In this document: piece after piece, positions 53,977 through 64,000 of the stretch | Numbering within the stretch: the stretch's first letter is position 1 | Layout: the number at the start of each line of letters is the position of its first letter | DNA from: Amylostereum areolatum | Lineage: Eukaryota > Basidiomycota > Agaricomycetes > Russulales > Stereaceae | Assembly: GCA_012932865.1 (NCBI GenBank) | Contig: SAXG01000002.1 | Span: 1,798,001 to 1,862,000 of the forward strand | Direction: 5' to 3' | DNA: 64,000 nucleotides | The notes under the pieces: generated by a model | Databases searched by the model: none | What the model was told of the DNA's origin: nothing | What the model saw: only the letters and a program-made list of their open reading frames with translations | Position numbers and translations under genes: made by a program

Positions 53977-55555
53977 TTAACGGATGAGAAGAACCGCAGT
54001 GGTCGCACCCACCAGGAATGCGATGAGTACGCCCAGCACACTCCGGGATCCCTCGTTGGAGGCATTCGGCGACGTGTTGACACCTGCCGATGGGCCATTG
54101 AATGTCGCCGTTGGGGCGGGCAGTGTCGAGAATGTGTTGATGACGCTAGAGCCACTGATCCAGGCATCACCGCTTGGCGTCGGCGCAGGTGCACCTGTGG
54201 TGTAGGCGCGCAAGTAGTTCACTTCAAAATATGCCTCGTCGTACTTGGGGGAGCCGGGGCCGACGACATTATCGTTGTACTGAATAGTGAAGAGAAATCA
54301 GGTATAGATAGCTGCGGGTAGAACACAATGCACATACACAGATACCAGTCGTACCGGCATTGCCACACTGTGGGCCATACAATTCCGGAATTCCTGCCCT
54401 GGGATACGATGGCAATCAGTTCCAGTTGCCACAATACGCAGAACAGCCCTGCTGTGCATGACGTACCATGCTCCACACAGGGTTATATCGAATACAAGCT
54501 GCTGTGCGGTGAAATATTCCGCGATATTGCAGGAAGACGCAGGATAGCTAGCCGATGGAACGCCCCATCCAGTTATATCGATCGAGGATGTTGAAGTGGC
54601 TTGAAGGACCGAAGCCGGAACATTGGGACGCTGAGTTCCGCTATTAGCTGTGAAGGACGCGAGTGAATTAGCCTTCACTTACGCTCCAGAACCATATGCT
54701 ACACCGGCCCCCGTCAGTATATACTCTATAGGCAATCGAGCTGGAACTCACAATATTCCTTCGACGTCGAACTGGGCTGCCCAGACACCACCGCCCGCGG
54801 CCGCGAATCCAGACAAATAACTGTTGGGCGCGGTTTCTTGGACGACACATCCGCTTGGCTGGGAGCAGTCTGTTTGGCCGGATATCCCAGACTGCGCTAC
54901 ACCTGCCGCTTGAGAGCATCCACCGGTGGTATGGAGGGCGTACTGGTTGCTGCAAGGTACGGTCAGAGAAAGCATGGGCTATACACGAAACGAACGCACT
55001 TGTCGTTGAGGTTGATCCCTTCGATGATATCTATTTCACCGTTGTTTGGCCATGTCGGGCCCTTGGTCCAAAATGCCGGCCAGACCTGATAACATGCCTT
55101 TGCTTAGCTACTTGGATAGAGCCAAAGCCGGCAACTATGCGAATACGTACCGAGCAGCCCCATGGGAGGTGGGCAAGGTCGACGATCCACAGACTTCCAA
55201 CGCCGTAGAAGTCCTGAGACGTGATGCGAACCGTGTTGCGTTTCTCGTTGAAGGGGACGTTAGATGTATTGTCGACCTTGAGGATGGCGTGACCGTTCTC
55301 GTCGACATATGCGAGTTGTTGCTGAGTTGCAGATGCGCGGTCAAGCCACCAGACGTCACCTGGATCCGGAAGAGGTAAGAGAAAGACAGTAAAGGTACGA
55401 AAGCGGGCGAACGCACCGAGTGTAAGGTTGTCCCAACTGCCATAAAAATCCCATCGGTCGAAGAACGTTGTGCCCGAGTATTCTCTGACGACGTCGTATG
55501 CAGTCACAAGAGATAGAAGAGGGACGATGGACGCGATCGTGTTAGACCACCGCAT
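53977..55555 (-). CDS. GH16 glycoside hydrolase, membrane/GPI-anchored beta-glucanase type
   Basis: Start ATG 55553-55555 with signal peptide ([20 protein letters not shown]) followed by [19 protein letters not shown]. After a splice come [20 protein letters not shown] and [39 protein letters not shown] contains the GH16 catalytic E-x-D-x-x-E. Further exons give [84 protein letters not shown] and a Ser/Thr/Pro tail. The end is a hydrophobic [20 protein letters not shown] then R, TAA 53977-53979. This layout is the common basidiomycete GH16 acting on 1,3(4)- or 1,3/1,6-beta-glucans of the cell wall. The tail may be a GPI signal or a membrane anchor. No frame break seen. Confidence 0.9.
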
Positions 55556-56284
55556 CTTGACCGAGTGAGAGGGTCAGAGTTACGTTGTCCGAGTCGTTGA
55601 GTGTGGTTTAAAAAGGCGAAGAGGGGGAAAGCTGTGCAGTGGAGAATCGTATGACGTCTAGATCAGGCAGGAACAAGCTATTTCAGGGGAGCAACGAGGC
55701 CAGCACGAGGAGAGAAGAACGCCCTCGACGGTGACAAACGGATGTTCGAACTTCGCCAGCCAGGAAATGAACATGCGCCTGTTGGGAGATCAAAACATAC
55801 GCGCCTCCACGTGACAGATCCACGTACCTGCCATGCGCCTGCGCGCCTTTGTGTCGTACGAATCCAATTCGTTTGAATGTGTGCAAAGTTCTGCAAACTA
55901 CACAAGTACATATGTACATGTAGCAAGGCGCGAAGAGGCGCGAAGGCGAACGTATGCCGCTGCGGAAACTCGGAGGATAACAAATGAAATAATCTGATAA
56001 GATCTGTACATGGCGCGCCAATAATAACACGCGCACTCCCGCCAAGCTCGGTGAGTCTCAAATCCACGCAGCGGCTGTCCAACCGCGTTTTGCTCTCTCC
56101 CTCGTTACCCGGCCCTTCTCGAGATTCTTCTCATGCACACAAGTTAGCACAACGCGTCATCCTCACCTCATCCTGCGCGTTTGGGTCAAACTTCTGACAC
56201 CGGACGACTCATAACACGCCAGAAATATCTGAGTCTCTGACCAACGGCTATACACACGACCACGCAAACCCGCCCGTAAACCAA
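55556..56284. other. intergenic region, divergent promoters
   Basis: Lies between the GH16 gene (-) and the carrier gene (+). Minus frames at 55683-56082 are open but featureless. No gene called. Confidence 0.4.
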
Positions 56285-57481
56285 ATGGAGACAGGCCCAG
56301 ATGCCCTCGCACCGCAACCTTTAGATGGTGCTCGACAGGGTTCGCCAGCCGTGCGCGCCGCGAAGGACATCACCTTCGGAAGTGTACGCATCTTCTCTTC
56401 GTTATAGCTACTCAGAACGTAATGGCCTGGATGGTAGATCGCAGGAATGGTGTCAAAAGTGCTGGAACATCCATTTGACCTCACCAAGGTTCGCCTGCAG
56501 ACTCAGGTCTTGGACGCGACGGCGCGCTTCAATGGTCCGCTTGACTGTCTCGCCCAAACGTACAAAAACGAGGGGATCCGAGGTCTCTACAGGGTGCGTC
56601 GCTCGGTCTATCCCCTCCGTGCAACTCCACTTCGATGGTTTTTTCATGTTATTCATGCATCATGCCCAGGGCCTTCCAGCGCCGGTAGTAGGCGCAATGG
56701 CCGAAAACGCGACGCTTTTCCTCGCTTATGGCGAACTGCAGAATGCCGTACGAGCAGTCGAAGGCGTGCCATTGGGTCAGAGCCTCTCACTACCCCAGCT
56801 TGCCATAGCAGCCGCGGGTGCGGGTGCCATCACCAGCTTCGTCCTGTACGCATCCATATTTCTGTGCTATCCCCCACTCTGAGGCTCCATATTGTGTCCT
56901 CACCCCTTCTCCGGATATCCTCCTGACGAATCCACAGTACCCCGGTCGAGCTGGTGAAATGCAAAATGCAGGTGCAGATGCTCATCGGGTCACCTCTCCC
57001 TTCCGCCACCGCAATGACCCTTCCAGGCCCATTCGAAATTATACGCGATGTCCTACGCTCCTCCGGCCTACGAGGAATGTGGCTCGGGCACACCGGCACC
57101 CTGATTCGCGAAACTGGAGGAGGAGCCGCCTGGTTTAGCACGAAGGAGTTTGTGGCAAGTCATCTCCTCGCACGGCATTCTCCCGATGCCCCGCGCGAGC
57201 TCGCCGCATGGGAGAGCGCGGTGAGTGGCGCATGCGCCGGCGCCATGTTCAACCTTGTCCTCTTTCCTGCGGACACCGTGAAGAGCACGATGCAGACCGA
57301 GGCGGAGCTGCGTCCTGGCACACAGGGTGGTCGGTCGTTTTTGGCGGTGGGTCGGGAGCTATGGCGAGCGCAGGGGCTGCGAGGACTTTACGCGGGCTGT
57401 GGGATCACGATCGCGCGGTCTATACCGAGCAGCGCGATTATATTCTGGATATATGACGGCCTTAGGCAGAGATTTGGATAG
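56285..57481 (+). CDS. ORT1: mitochondrial carrier, ornithine/basic amino acid type
   Basis: Start ATG 56285 (METGPDALAPQPLDG). Introns after ITFGS, after GLYR and after SFVL are removed. The three carrier repeats show IAGMVSKVLEHPFDLTKVRL, LTPVELVKCKMQVQML and LFPADTVKSTMQTE, the P-x-D/E-x-x-K signatures. Their second-half motifs are GIRGLYRG, GLRGMWLGHTGTLIRET and GLRGLYAGCGITIARSIPSS. GGGAAWFSTKEF and FPADTVKSTMQTE resemble Ort1/Arg-13, which exchange ornithine for protons or other basic amino acids across the inner membrane for arginine synthesis. Subfamily assignment is from memory and less sure than the carrier family. Frame intact; end RQRFG, TAG at 57479-57481. Confidence 0.9.
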
Positions 57482-57725
57482 AGAGCTTTAGAGCTTAGAC
57501 ACTGCTAGGCAACTTCCAGCAGGAGTATCAGCCGACACGACATTATAGAAGGATAAGTTCACCGCTAATTTAAGAAGAGGTGGGGCGTCTCGTAGCCAGC
57601 CTTCAAATAGAAGATAGTCGTTCTGCCTGAACGTGGACAAGGGTTGGACAAGGGCACTGGAAATGCATCGGTGGAGAAACTCCGTCGCAGAACTAAGCGC
57701 GATTGTAACTTGCACCGTGACTTGC

Positions 57726-58688
57726 ATGTCCTTTCTCCGCACATCTCTTCGCGCCTCTACACGGCACCATGTCGCACCTTCTTCGGTCTTGGCTGGCCCA
57801 AGTCCCTTGACCTCCACCCTCATATCTTACCGCGCCTACGCCAAAAAATCCCGCGACCAGGCGTCTTCACCAGCGCCAGACAAGGGCAAACGGGGTCCCA
57901 TCGACACAGGTCGCCTGGTCCCAGGCTCTCAGCAGGCTGTATCCAATCCGGAAGCTCAGGCAGACTATGAGCGCACGGAGGAGAAGATGGCCACCGCCGT
58001 CGCCTGGTTCCGTCGCGAGACCGCACAGCTCGAGACGCGCGCGAGCGGACGCGTTACGCCAGCGCTTCTCTCGCCTGTACGCGTCTCTGTCGATGCTGGC
58101 GATGGGCACCCGACAACGGTGAAGCTGGAGGAAGTAGCCACGGTCGGCGTGCGCGATGGGAGCGTGTTGGTCGTCACCGCGTTTGAGGCAGATGTGAGTA
58201 CGCAGGTTCGAGCGGTGTCGAATGAATGCTTACGAAAGGGCTTAGTAGACACTGAAAGCGATCGAGGCAGCACTATACGATGCGAAAATACCTGGCGTCG
58301 TCCCTCAGCGCGCGGACGAACGCACCATCCGGATCCCTATCCCTAAGTACGCTGTTATATCGCCGTTACCTGCCTCATGCTCACCGGATTTAACATCTCA
58401 GGCCTACGATTGATGCCCGTCTTTCGCTATATAATACGGCTGCACGGCATGCGGAAGAGATTCGCGTGCAGATCCGCCGCGCCCACCAGTCAAGCCTGAA
58501 GAAGGGCAAATACGGCAAGCACTCGTCCGAGCTCGACCAGGTCTGTTCCGCTTGTTTCTTCAATCTTTTGCTGTTGCAGGCTCTCTTACCTCTCCCCTAT
58601 TTCACAGTTTCAAAAGCTTTTGGACCGGCATATAGCAGAAGTCGACAGTATCCTCGCGCAGCTTAAGAAGAGCACCGCCGCGCGCTGA
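57726..58688 (+). CDS. RRF1: mitochondrial ribosome recycling factor
   Basis: Start ATG 57726 (MSFLRTSLRASTRHHV), an Arg/Ser-rich mitochondrial presequence. The RRF fold follows: EAQADYERTEEKMATAVAWF, RRETAQLETRASGRVTPALL, then VKLEEVATVGVRDGSVLVVT in domain II. TLKAIEAALYDAKIPG, ERTIRIPIPKPTIDAR and EEIRVQIRRAHQSSLKKG return to the helical domain I, and the end is DRHIAEVDSILAQLKKS. Three introns (after FEAD, inside PIPK, after ELDQ) are clear. RRF releases mitochondrial ribosomes from mRNA with EF-G2. The gene lies 244 nt after the carrier gene in the same direction. TGA at 58686-58688. Confidence 0.92.
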
Positions 58689-59416
58689 GCCCGTTTATCT
58701 GGCCAGGTCTTTTCGGACAGCCTCCAGCCCCATTCACTGTTCACGATTCGGGGAGGCTTAGTAGAGTAGAGTTGTCTACGTACAATGTCACTCGCGATAA
58801 GATCATTTCCACTTCTCACTCCATTCAGCTTTTGGAGATTGTCCGATTATTCAAGTCGCCCGAAGCTCTCCTTGTAGGAACCGTTCCTCTCACATCTTAA
58901 GGAACAGAAAATGTTTCGATTGGCTGGCACATACAAATCTCGAACGTACATAACTATACGAGGAAAGGTACGAGTAATCAAGACTGTTGGACGATAATAG
59001 TGTTGTAAAAGGTGTATATAAACGATGAAACTATAGGGACAGTGTGCAAACAAGGAAGTGTTTTATACTATCGGGAAGCGCAGGGATGGTAAGCAAGTCA
59101 ACAAGCAATGGGCCGGGGCCATCGCGAATAGAGAAAGATAATAATATGACACATAAGGAAAAGCAAAGGAGGGACAAGTAGGGCGGTATATGTGTGATAG
59201 TCCGTTGGTTGACATGCCGGAGCAAAAATGATTAGGATGTATGGTTATGTAACTGAGGCCATAAGGTGCATATAAAACGAGTAGAACACAATTCATAAGG
59301 CGATCTTCTAATTCTGTATCTTCTATTTTCGACGACGTTGATATAATGTTGATGTGCAGGTCTTCGATGTGACCTTATATCTAAGGCCCTCCCAAACCAA
59401 AAACTAGAAGGACGAT
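58689..59416. other. intergenic region between convergent genes
   Basis: AT-rich, with no gene. A C-rich, TTT-rich minus strand frame at 59031-59296 is not convincing. It contains both 3' UTRs. Confidence 0.4.
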
Positions 59417-62400
59417 CAACACGGTGGTACAGGCAGGAAGGGCTGAAACCTACGTCTAGTAAGGTCGCGAACGGTGAGACCTGTGCAAATTGGTGAGCAC
59501 AAAACATATGGAGGTGAAGGCAATGAATACGCACGACCCAGCTTCTTTCCGTCTCCTTCGCCCAAGCTGCCCTCCGCAAGAAGGCGCTGAAACACGAAAG
59601 TTAATCATTTGTTAATATCAATATAACTGAAAATCGCCCACCTTACGCTCCTGAAGAGCGAGAATGCGGTCTTCGACGGTGTCTGCGATCACAAAACGTT
59701 CAACGACGACCTCGCGAGCCTGTCCAAGACGGTGAACGCGGGACCAAGCCTGGTTTTCGACCGCCTCGCTCCAAGCAAGGTCCAAGCAGATCATGCCTAC
59801 AAGAATGGCGCGAGTCAGCGTAAAGTCCAACGAGTCCAAAGGCACAGACGTACGGTTAGCACGAGTAAGGTTCAGGCCCACACCGCCGCATTTGAGCGAC
59901 ATGAGCATAATCTTGGCCTTGTCGCGCGACATGAAGACCTGGACGGCTTTGTCGCGGTGCGCTCGGACCATGTTCCCCTGGTACTTGACGTGCACGAAGT
60001 TCTTCTCAGAGAGATAGTCCGACACCAGATCAAGACACTGAGTCCACTGAGAAATGATGAGAACCTGGAGGATACGGTGAGTATCAAAATCGGTGATGGA
60101 TGTTGACTGGAGAGATTCCGACCTTTTCGTCGGGGTGCCTTTCGCTCCACTGAACGAGAGTATCCATCATTTGCTGTAAGGCGACGAGTAAGTGAATGCG
60201 TCGAGGGCGATAAATTCTTGATAAGGCTTACCTTCATCTTGGTGGAAGGCATGAAGCTCGGCATGAGCTTCATTTCCTCAGGCGACACCGTAATCTTCTT
60301 GGGACGACCAAACACGACCTCGGTCTCCTCTTCCTCCCACTCGTCGTCCGAGTCAAGGACGATCGCGCGTTTCTTGCCTTTGGACAGACGCTTCCTGAGC
60401 CGCCGACGGGCAGCATTCTCCTCGTAATCCTCGTCGTCCTCATCGTCTTCGACAATGAAGTCGCTCATGCCATCGTCCGACTCAGCATGTTCGGAATCGT
60501 CTTCTGAGTCGTAAGCGCGCTTCTTGATAGCCTTTCCCTTGCCTTTGCCCTTGCCTTTAGCTTTGACCGGTGCTTCCTCAGCCTCGCTGTCAAGCATCTC
60601 GATATCCGAGTCTACCTGGACGAAGCGAACGACGGATGTTTCCTCCGACTTGACCTTGCCGGCCTTCGACGATCCTGCAGATCCCGTGGGGTTGAGCTCT
60701 GCGTCGGTTGGTTCGAACGCGGACAGGGTAAAAAGCTTCGTCTTGGATATGGCGGAGCGACAGCTTGGGCCTACAACATCCAGCTGAGTCATGACGAGCT
60801 CCCGGAACAAAAACGCGAGTATGGCTTACAGTCGCGGTCATGGGTATGATGGTATGTCCCATCGGCTTGTGCGCGAGGCAGATTGAAAACGTTGTCTGGC
60901 AGAAAACCAATTAAAAGGGAAAAGCATATATCGACGATACGGTGGCTCACCAAGACACTCCCGGCAGAAAACGTGAGTGCAGGGTGTCACGATCGCATCC
61001 GTAAGGTTATCGAAGCAAATTGGGCATTCGTCAGCTTCAGCGGCGACGTCTCCACCCTATGCCAAAAAATTAGGAAGTGTGAGGTCGAAATCGAGACTGA
61101 CACCCACTTCTTTCTCAGCGGTGATCCTCTTCAATGCAATTTCTTTCCTCTGGTGTTTCACCTTCGCTACGAACGCGGCGGATACAAGCTCTGCCGCCCT
61201 GGTCAACTCGTCTTTGCTATTAGAAGAGCGTCCTTCATCGAACTCGTCGTGAAGGGCCTTCGCATCCGCGTTCTCTTGTATCAAACAAGGGTGCGAGCAC
61301 AACTGGCGAAGACGTAGGAGCATAGTGAGAACCTGATGGTAGTTCCTGCAAACGCGCTATTAAGCATTCCGTGAAAATGGTATTGATGATTCACATACTT
61401 GAGGACCGTCCCGGCGCGTAAGAAACGATTAAATTTAGCTTGACTTTGTGTCTCGACCTACACAGTATTAGACAACCTTCCTCAACACAGTCGCAAGAAA
61501 CCTACCATCGTGTATATAGTCCGCTCTTCTTCGGAAAATTCGAGCCTAGTGACTCGTATCTCCATCTTGGGTAGGTCAATGAGTGCTTTGCCGTCCAGCA
61601 GGGAGTCCTTCTTGCGGCGAAGCTGGACGGTACGATAAATCGACTGCAGACGCGAAGCAGCCAAAGCCGCTGAGAAAAACTGATTAGAGTGATATAAATT
61701 TGTCAACGGGACAACGTACGTTGTTTGCGCTCAATACGAGCGATCCTGTCATTGAACTCCTTCCAGTCATACCAGGGACGAATTTGCAAGAACCGCAGGA
61801 TGGGGTACGCATCCGCCAAACCGTTCACGATCGGAGTTCTGTGCAAGTTTGATGAGCAATCATCGCAGTGAATAAAGAAAGAAAAACAGTACCCTGTAAG
61901 AGCCCAGCGAATTGTGGAGGTAAGCTTGGAGACCGCTCGGGATAGCCGCGTTTTCCTATGCCCCTTGAGTACAGTGATGAAGGAGATTGACCTGGGCTAC
62001 TCACTTGGAACGAATGACATGAGCTTCATCAAGCACGATACGGTACCACTGGTAAGAAGTCAGCTACGTGTAGGACAACAATGGGGCACTACATACCTCC
62101 ATCTGAAGCAAAAGTCCCTCGCGTGCTTGCTTCTTGCGGGGCTTCTTGGTCTGTGGCTCATCGCTATCATCGTCGGAAACAATGAATTCGAGGCCCTTCT
62201 TCGCCGCTTTTTTCTTCTTCTTGAGCTTCCTGTCCTCCTCATCTGGGTCGGGCCATTCCCGAGCCACCGTCTACCAAGTTGGCATGACATTAGCAGCTGG
62301 ATTGGAAATTAGAACCCGGGTACTTACGCTGTGGCTGGTCAGAACGAAATCATACTGTTGCAAGTCGGCCTTGTGCTTGGGTTTGTTTGACCCTGTACGA

Positions 62401-63945
62401 AAGCTAGGTTAGAACATGCATGGACGGCGGCAGAAGACAGGCGGACCGTGATATATAAGGCTAGTCATGCCACAGTTGGTTTTCTCTGCAATCTCAGTCT
62501 GCCACTGACTAAGGAGCGCGACCGGACCGATGATCAACGTGCTCCTCCGGGAAGGATCCGTGGGACGATTGGAAACCATCGTGGCGATACTGCGCTAGAG
62601 ATCAGTACGTGGATCACACACAACCAAGGACCGGCCTACGTCTGCACTGTCTAGAGAAGGATTGAGAAGTTGTAAGAAACAAGCTGAAAAGATAATGACA
62701 ATAGCTAACCTTTCCGAGACCCATCTCGTCAGCGAGACACCCGCCTTTAAGAGTGCCTCTTTCGCGTTCAAGCATCCAGGCTACTCCAATAGCTTGATAA
62801 GGCATCAGTGCGACGGTCATGCCGGGCAACAAAGAGACCAAGTCCGGGAGGCCTAATTTGCGGAGAGCATCCCCGACCTTCACGTTACCGTCGAACAGTT
62901 CAGCATTTCCAGCATCGACGAGGAACTTCTCAATACTAAGGTGATCATTAGCAGTGCACGGGCGAAAGAATAGTATGTGTACTCACTCGTCTGCTTGCGC
63001 AACAGGGCCATTGAATGTATCCTTTCCGCGACCGAAATAGTCCCCGTTTTCGTCGTACGGGTCATCGTCGACCCTGGCGAAAGCGTTGAGGTGGTCATTT
63101 ACCTCGACGGGGTCACGAGGCTTCGAAAAAGCCGGGACAGGGTCTTCGATGTGGCTATTGAGAATGGATGGCTTTATGTCAACGAGGACGGGACCGCCAG
63201 TGGGAAGGCGCCGGGAAGGCGACAGCTTGACATTGGAGCCAGATGCCTGGGCATTCGACGGGGTGCGCTTGGGAGTCGAAGGGACGACCGGGAGCGCGCG
63301 ACCGGGAAGCAGCTCCAACGACGGTTCTGCCTTGACGAGCAACGGAACGCGAGGTTTCACGTCCCGAGACTCGGGACGTGGTGCAAGGGTGGGTATACGA
63401 TTACCGAGGTCAGCCTTCTTCGTGACCAGCTTCGCCCTCTCGAGCTCGAGTTTCTTAAGTCTGGTCAAATCGGCCTTGCTTTTGCGGGATTTGTGATGGA
63501 TCATCTGTATACGCCTGTCAAGATTGAGGATGTTCTGTTGTAGAGCAGCGGCCTCTTCACGAAGAGCGACCACATAGGATGGTTTGGAGGGAGGTGCTGC
63601 AGCGGTGAGTTGTAGCGGCTTGATGTCCTTGGACTGGGTGATGACCTTCTGCTTTTTTACCGGAGACGGCGACGATGGTAGAGTGCCTGATTGGAAGAAG
63701 TCGTTGTCGTCGTCGTCTGAAAGCTCGATGACGTCGGGCTCCTGCTTGACCATAGCGAGGCTACGTTTGCGAGACATAGAGGATATAATCGGCTGGTCGA
63801 AGTCGGGGTCTTCTTTCTTCGCAATGCCACGCAAGACGGGGCGGGGTTTGGGTTGGGAGCCCCGTTTCTGCAGACGTGTAAGCCTTTTATAATGTAGAAT
63901 GGACAATGCATTTACCGTCGAGTCATCCATTGTCGAGCTAGCCAT
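59417..63945 (-). CDS. SNF2-family DNA translocase with RING finger, Uls1/Rad5/Rad16 type
   Basis: Start ATG 63943-63945 (MASSTMDDSTVN). The N-terminal part is disordered with a SUMO-interacting-like VIELSDDDDNDF and a coiled coil. Then come MPYQAIGVAWMLERERGTLK, GGCLADEMGLGK (motif I, Walker A), TLIIGPVALLSQWQTEI, RIVLDEAHVIR (DEAH-type motif II), ALTGTPIVNGLADAYPILRF, QLRRKKDSLLDGKALIDLP and LLRLRQLCSHPCL. A RING finger sits between the two helicase lobes: CPICFDNLTDAIVTPCTHVF, CRECL and, after a splice at GTAAGC/TTGTAG, CPSCRSAI. An acidic insert follows. Lobe 2 ends with KIMLMSLKCGGVGLNLTRAN, WSRVHRLGQAREVVVERFVI and RILALQERK-LLAEGSLGEG. The stop at 59417-59419 depends on the last splice choice. 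SIM plus RING suggests a SUMO-targeted ubiquitin ligase/translocase like Uls1. Confidence 0.88.
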
Positions 63946-64000
63946 TGTTACTCGGACTTTAGTTTCTTGTTTATTAATTCGTTCATTACGGGCCGCCCTG

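Overview
This window is nuclear DNA from a basidiomycete fungus, most likely a wood- or litter-decaying agaricomycete. Genes are split by many short introns, mostly about 50-60 nt, and coding regions are GC-rich at third positions. The gene content fits: a laccase, a GPI-type GH16 glucanase, a Ser/Thr-rich secreted-protein family member, a sushi-like chromovirus and several Agaricomycete-type orphan proteins. All gene models are hand-built from splice signals and protein similarity as recognised by eye. No search was run.

Left part (1-6.1 kb): a 5'-truncated gelsolin-like actin-binding gene (+) converges on a flavin monooxygenase gene (-), followed by a bestrophin-type anion channel gene (-). 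The first two carry single-base frame breaks.

Repeat island (about 7.1-16.4 kb): a truncated LTR element (LTR 7120-7705 plus the start of an internal ORF) is interrupted by a 7.1-kb Ty3/gypsy chromovirus on the minus strand (LTRs 7959-8378 and 14634-15056; gag, PR-RT, RNaseH-IN-chromodomain). The chromovirus has the signature of Tf1-type self-priming. A 601-bp element with perfect 38-bp terminal inverted repeats (15805-16405) follows.

Core gene block (17.4-35.3 kb): a Gln/Ser-rich orphan protein (+), tRNA-Arg (-), RPN1 of the 26S proteasome (+), an orphan basic protein (+), a RING+RRM protein (+), a DUF4048-like protein (-), ATP synthase subunit k (-) built from tiny exons, and a second tRNA-Arg (+). 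The two tRNAs are identical once a 7-nt intron is removed.

Right part (36-64 kb): a relic gene, a 504-bp hAT-type MITE with 8-bp target duplication, then four minus-strand genes: laccase, delta-9 desaturase with cytochrome b5, aldo/keto reductase, and a large CCCH-RRM-RBR ubiquitin ligase. After these come a damaged Ser/Thr-rich secreted-protein gene (+), a GH16 glycosidase (-), a mitochondrial ornithine/amino-acid carrier (+), a mitochondrial ribosome recycling factor (+) and a Uls1/Rad5-type SNF2-RING translocase (-) whose start lies just inside the window end.

Most genes are independent housekeeping or secretory functions, and no co-regulated cluster is evident. The most unusual material is the repeat island and the microexon genes. 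Frame breaks concentrate in a few genes (gelsolin, monooxygenase, Gln-rich protein, secreted Ser/Thr protein, retroelement pol), while RPN1, ATP19, the tRNAs, the carrier, RRF and the SNF2 gene read cleanly where I joined their exons.
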